A DNA stretch of 31,914 nucleotides from Firm-04 sp045617625 (GTDB lineage: Bacteria > Bacillota > Clostridia > Oscillospirales > Ruminococcaceae). The position numbers and the translations under genes are program-made. Below, piece by piece: positions 30,359-31,914 of the stretch; positions within the stretch are counted from its first letter, which is position 1; each line of letters starts with the position of its first letter. The stretch covers positions 1-31,914 of the forward strand of contig JAZLJA010000011.1 in NCBI GenBank assembly GCA_045617625.1, read 5' to 3'. Below the pieces are notes generated by a model. It saw only the letters and a program-made list of their open reading frames with translations. It was not told where the DNA came from and did no database searches.

Positions 30359-30451
30359 TTAATAGTTTTCAAGCGGTAATTCATTGCTTGTTGTGAGGAT
30401 ATCCTCAGAATCGAAAACAATGATCTGGATTTCAGGTGCGGCATATTCCAT
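30359..30451 (-). CDS. 30-residue peptide, translationally coupled to the upstream repeat protein
   Basis: The ATG at 30451-30449 shares its first base with the TAA stop of the upstream gene (TAATG). GGAGGTG lies 8-9 bases upstream, inside the end of that gene. The peptide begins MEYAAPEIQIIVFDSEDIL and ends ELPLENY, with stop at 30359. It is acidic with a beta-forming start. I recall similar short Clostridial proteins of the form M-K/E-Y-x-x-P-x-I/L-E-x-x...EDxI, with no known function; that link is from memory only. There is no signal peptide and no cysteine. Confidence 0.65.
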   Translation of the reverse strand: MEYAAPEIQIIVFDSEDILTTSNELPLENY

Positions 30452-31914
30452 TAAATTTCACCTCCAAGCTGTTCGGCAGCCTGCCAGTATTCGTAAAGTG
30501 CTGCGCAGACGTTTTTGAGTTTTGTATCCTCTGTATTGGCAGCAACCAATTTCACATAGTTCATCGGGCTGTATGTAATGGTGTAATTACCGATTTTTGT
30601 TGTAATCTGTTTTCCGAGGTTCGCGGCTGAAACAGGTTTGCAGTCCAGATACCAACCGATATGATTTTCTTTCAGATTATATGTTTTTGCAAGAGAGTTG
30701 TCTGTCAGCTTGAAATAATGGCGGACAATGATTTCATTTTCAAGAAGCAGACTTGTGCCGTAATAGGTAATTCCGTCAGGTAATGAGCCGACACTTTTCT
30801 TATCCTCAATTTTTGAGCCGTCAACCTCACCAAGCGTACCATCAATGTCCTTATTCGCAAGATTTTCTGTATTATAGCCGAAATATTCCTGAGAATATCC
30901 GCCGTAATTCAGCATGGACTTCACGAATGTTTTGGTATTTTCATCATAATCTCCGTTTAAAATTGCCTTTGCATAATCAATCACAGAATAGCTGTATTCA
31001 GCGTAGCTTTTGCCGTCTGCGGAAAGAATTTCGGCAGTGATTGTTGCTGTCATTTCCTTTGCTGCAACTCCGCAGGAGAATACAAAATACTGCTTTCCGC
31101 CTTCATTTGTTTTTACAGCTTCGCTTACAGGTGTGCTGATTTTTTTACCGTTCGGAAGTGTGAACTGCATTTTTACTGTCTCATCTTCCAGAACCTTTTC
31201 GTCAACATCACAATAGAAATTCACATTGATTTTTTTGTCAATATCAAGTGAAACACCTGCAATTTCAGCCTGATTTCCGATAAATTCAACATCACTCATA
31301 TCATAGAGAGAGCTTTTCCCCTCGTTCATACGCTGATAAGCAGTCAGAGCGTAAAGGCACTGGTCAGTCGCCATAGCATTTCCACCGTCACCTATCACAT
31401 GGCTGAAATTCTTTGTATCTGCATTATAGAAGGCAAGAAGTGCATTAACAATCGAATTGCCGTTCTTGATAAAACGAGCATCTGTGTTTGGATTGATTCC
31501 AAGTGCTGTGCAGGCTGTTATGACCTGTGCTATACTTTCAGCATTCACGCTTCCCCATGAAGCATAACCGCCGTTTTCGTTCTGAATTGTTGACAGTACC
31601 GCAACTGCACGTTCAATTACAGGCTTTATATTCTCATCATTTTTGTATGGTGCAAGTGCCTGCAATGCCATTGATGTAATGTCAGGGTCAGGATTTTTCC
31701 CCGATAATGCCCAGCCACCATTTTCAAGCTCTTTGCTCAGTATGAATTCAATACACTGCTGACGAATCGTTGAGTCTGTGGTCTGATAATTATTTGTATC
31801 AAGAGCAATCAGGGCAAAAATCGGACCGTTTATGCCTTGTTTTTTTATCCAGTTGAAATCATCAAATGGCTTGATAAGATTATAATTTCCAACACATCTT
31901 GCATCACGCCCGAT
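30451..31914 (-). CDS. surface/secreted protein with prenyltransferase-like repeats (5' end outside window)
   Basis: The frame is open from the window edge through 487 codons to TAA at 30451-30453; the start and any signal peptide lie beyond 31914. The visible N-terminal third (about residues 1-190) has two or more squalene-cyclase/prenyltransferase-type alpha-alpha repeats, marked by ENGGWALSG, DPDITSMALQALAPY, NENGGYASWG and VNAESIAQVITACTALG, with HVIGDGGNAMATDQCLYAL. The remainder is beta-rich, and includes MLNYGGYSQEYFGYNTENLAN, a stretch common in Clostridial surface proteins. No catalytic acid motif of a true cyclase was seen, so a binding or structural role is more likely. Base composition is clearly more AT-rich than the rest of the window (many AAT, GAT, AAA, TTT codons). 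Confidence 0.85.
   Translation of the reverse strand: MGRDARCVGNYNLIKPFDDFNWIKKQGINGPIFALIALDTNNYQTTDSTIRQQCIEFILSKELENGGWALSGKNPDPDITSMALQALAPYKNDENIKPVIERAVAVLSTIQNENGGYASWGSVNAESIAQVITACTALGINPNTDARFIKNGNSIVNALLAFYNADTKNFSHVIGDGGNAMATDQCLYALTAYQRMNEGKSSLYDMSDVEFIGNQAEIAGVSLDIDKKINVNFYCDVDEKVLEDETVKMQFTLPNGKKISTPVSEAVKTNEGGKQYFVFSCGVAAKEMTATITAEILSADGKSYAEYSYSVIDYAKAILNGDYDENTKTFVKSMLNYGGYSQEYFGYNTENLANKDIDGTLGEVDGSKIEDKKSVGSLPDGITYYGTSLLLENEIIVRHYFKLTDNSLAKTYNLKENHIGWYLDCKPVSAANLGKQITTKIGNYTITYSPMNYVKLVAANTEDTKLKNVCAALYEYWQAAEQLGGEI

Overview
The window looks like a chromosomal segment of a cellulolytic, low-G+C-phylum Firmicute of the Ruminococcus / Oscillospiraceae type. The evidence is a secreted GH5 cellulase carrying a type I dockerin (cellulosome part), Firmicute-style Shine-Dalgarno sequences, sigma-A promoters with 17-bp spacers, a GHL10 lipoprotein, a DUF2089 regulator, and short intergenic repeats of a kind I recall from this group. 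The species call is inference.

Layout. 1-602: end of an rRNA operon (23S 3' end, 5S) and tRNA-Gln(TTG). 724-3268: a tandem AAA+ ATPase of the CbbX/SpoVK type with a YbjN-like protein. 3328-6907: a membrane S41 peptidase (minus), divergent from a membrane-anchored PrsA/parvulin-like protein (plus). 7432-10990: a three-gene plus-strand operon of MBOAT acyltransferase, DHHW/SGNH protein and acyl carrier protein, probably an extracellular O-acylation machine. 11191-13217 (minus): an OmpR-type regulator with a degenerate receiver, and a GHL10 lipoprotein. 13418-15911: queA and pyruvate kinase. 16106-17305 (minus): two small membrane proteins and an XRE regulator behind a promoter embedded in four GTGA-N8-TCAC sites.

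17585-24725: a complete F-type ATP synthase operon (I-a-c-b-delta-alpha-gamma-beta-epsilon). Its c subunit has Glu where the classical Na+ site has Gln, giving a two-carboxylate ion site, and a pair of intergenic repeats is lodged between atpG and atpD. 24786-27906: a CCxxCC membrane protein, the GH5-dockerin cellulase with an extra C-terminal domain, and a small unknown protein. 28070-28807 (minus): DUF2089 regulator and a small membrane protein. 28970-30163: rplJ-rplL with an L10 leader. 30359-31914 (minus): a visibly more AT-rich surface protein with prenyltransferase-like repeats, cut by the window edge, and a coupled 30-residue peptide gene starting at its stop codon.

Most likely undescribed items: the 30-residue peptide translationally coupled to the repeat protein; the phased GTGA-N8-TCAC array controlling the membrane/membrane/XRE operon; the MBOAT-DHHW-ACP module without a visible acyl-activating enzyme; and the pseudo-receiver regulator. 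No CRISPR array, transposase or phage gene was seen.
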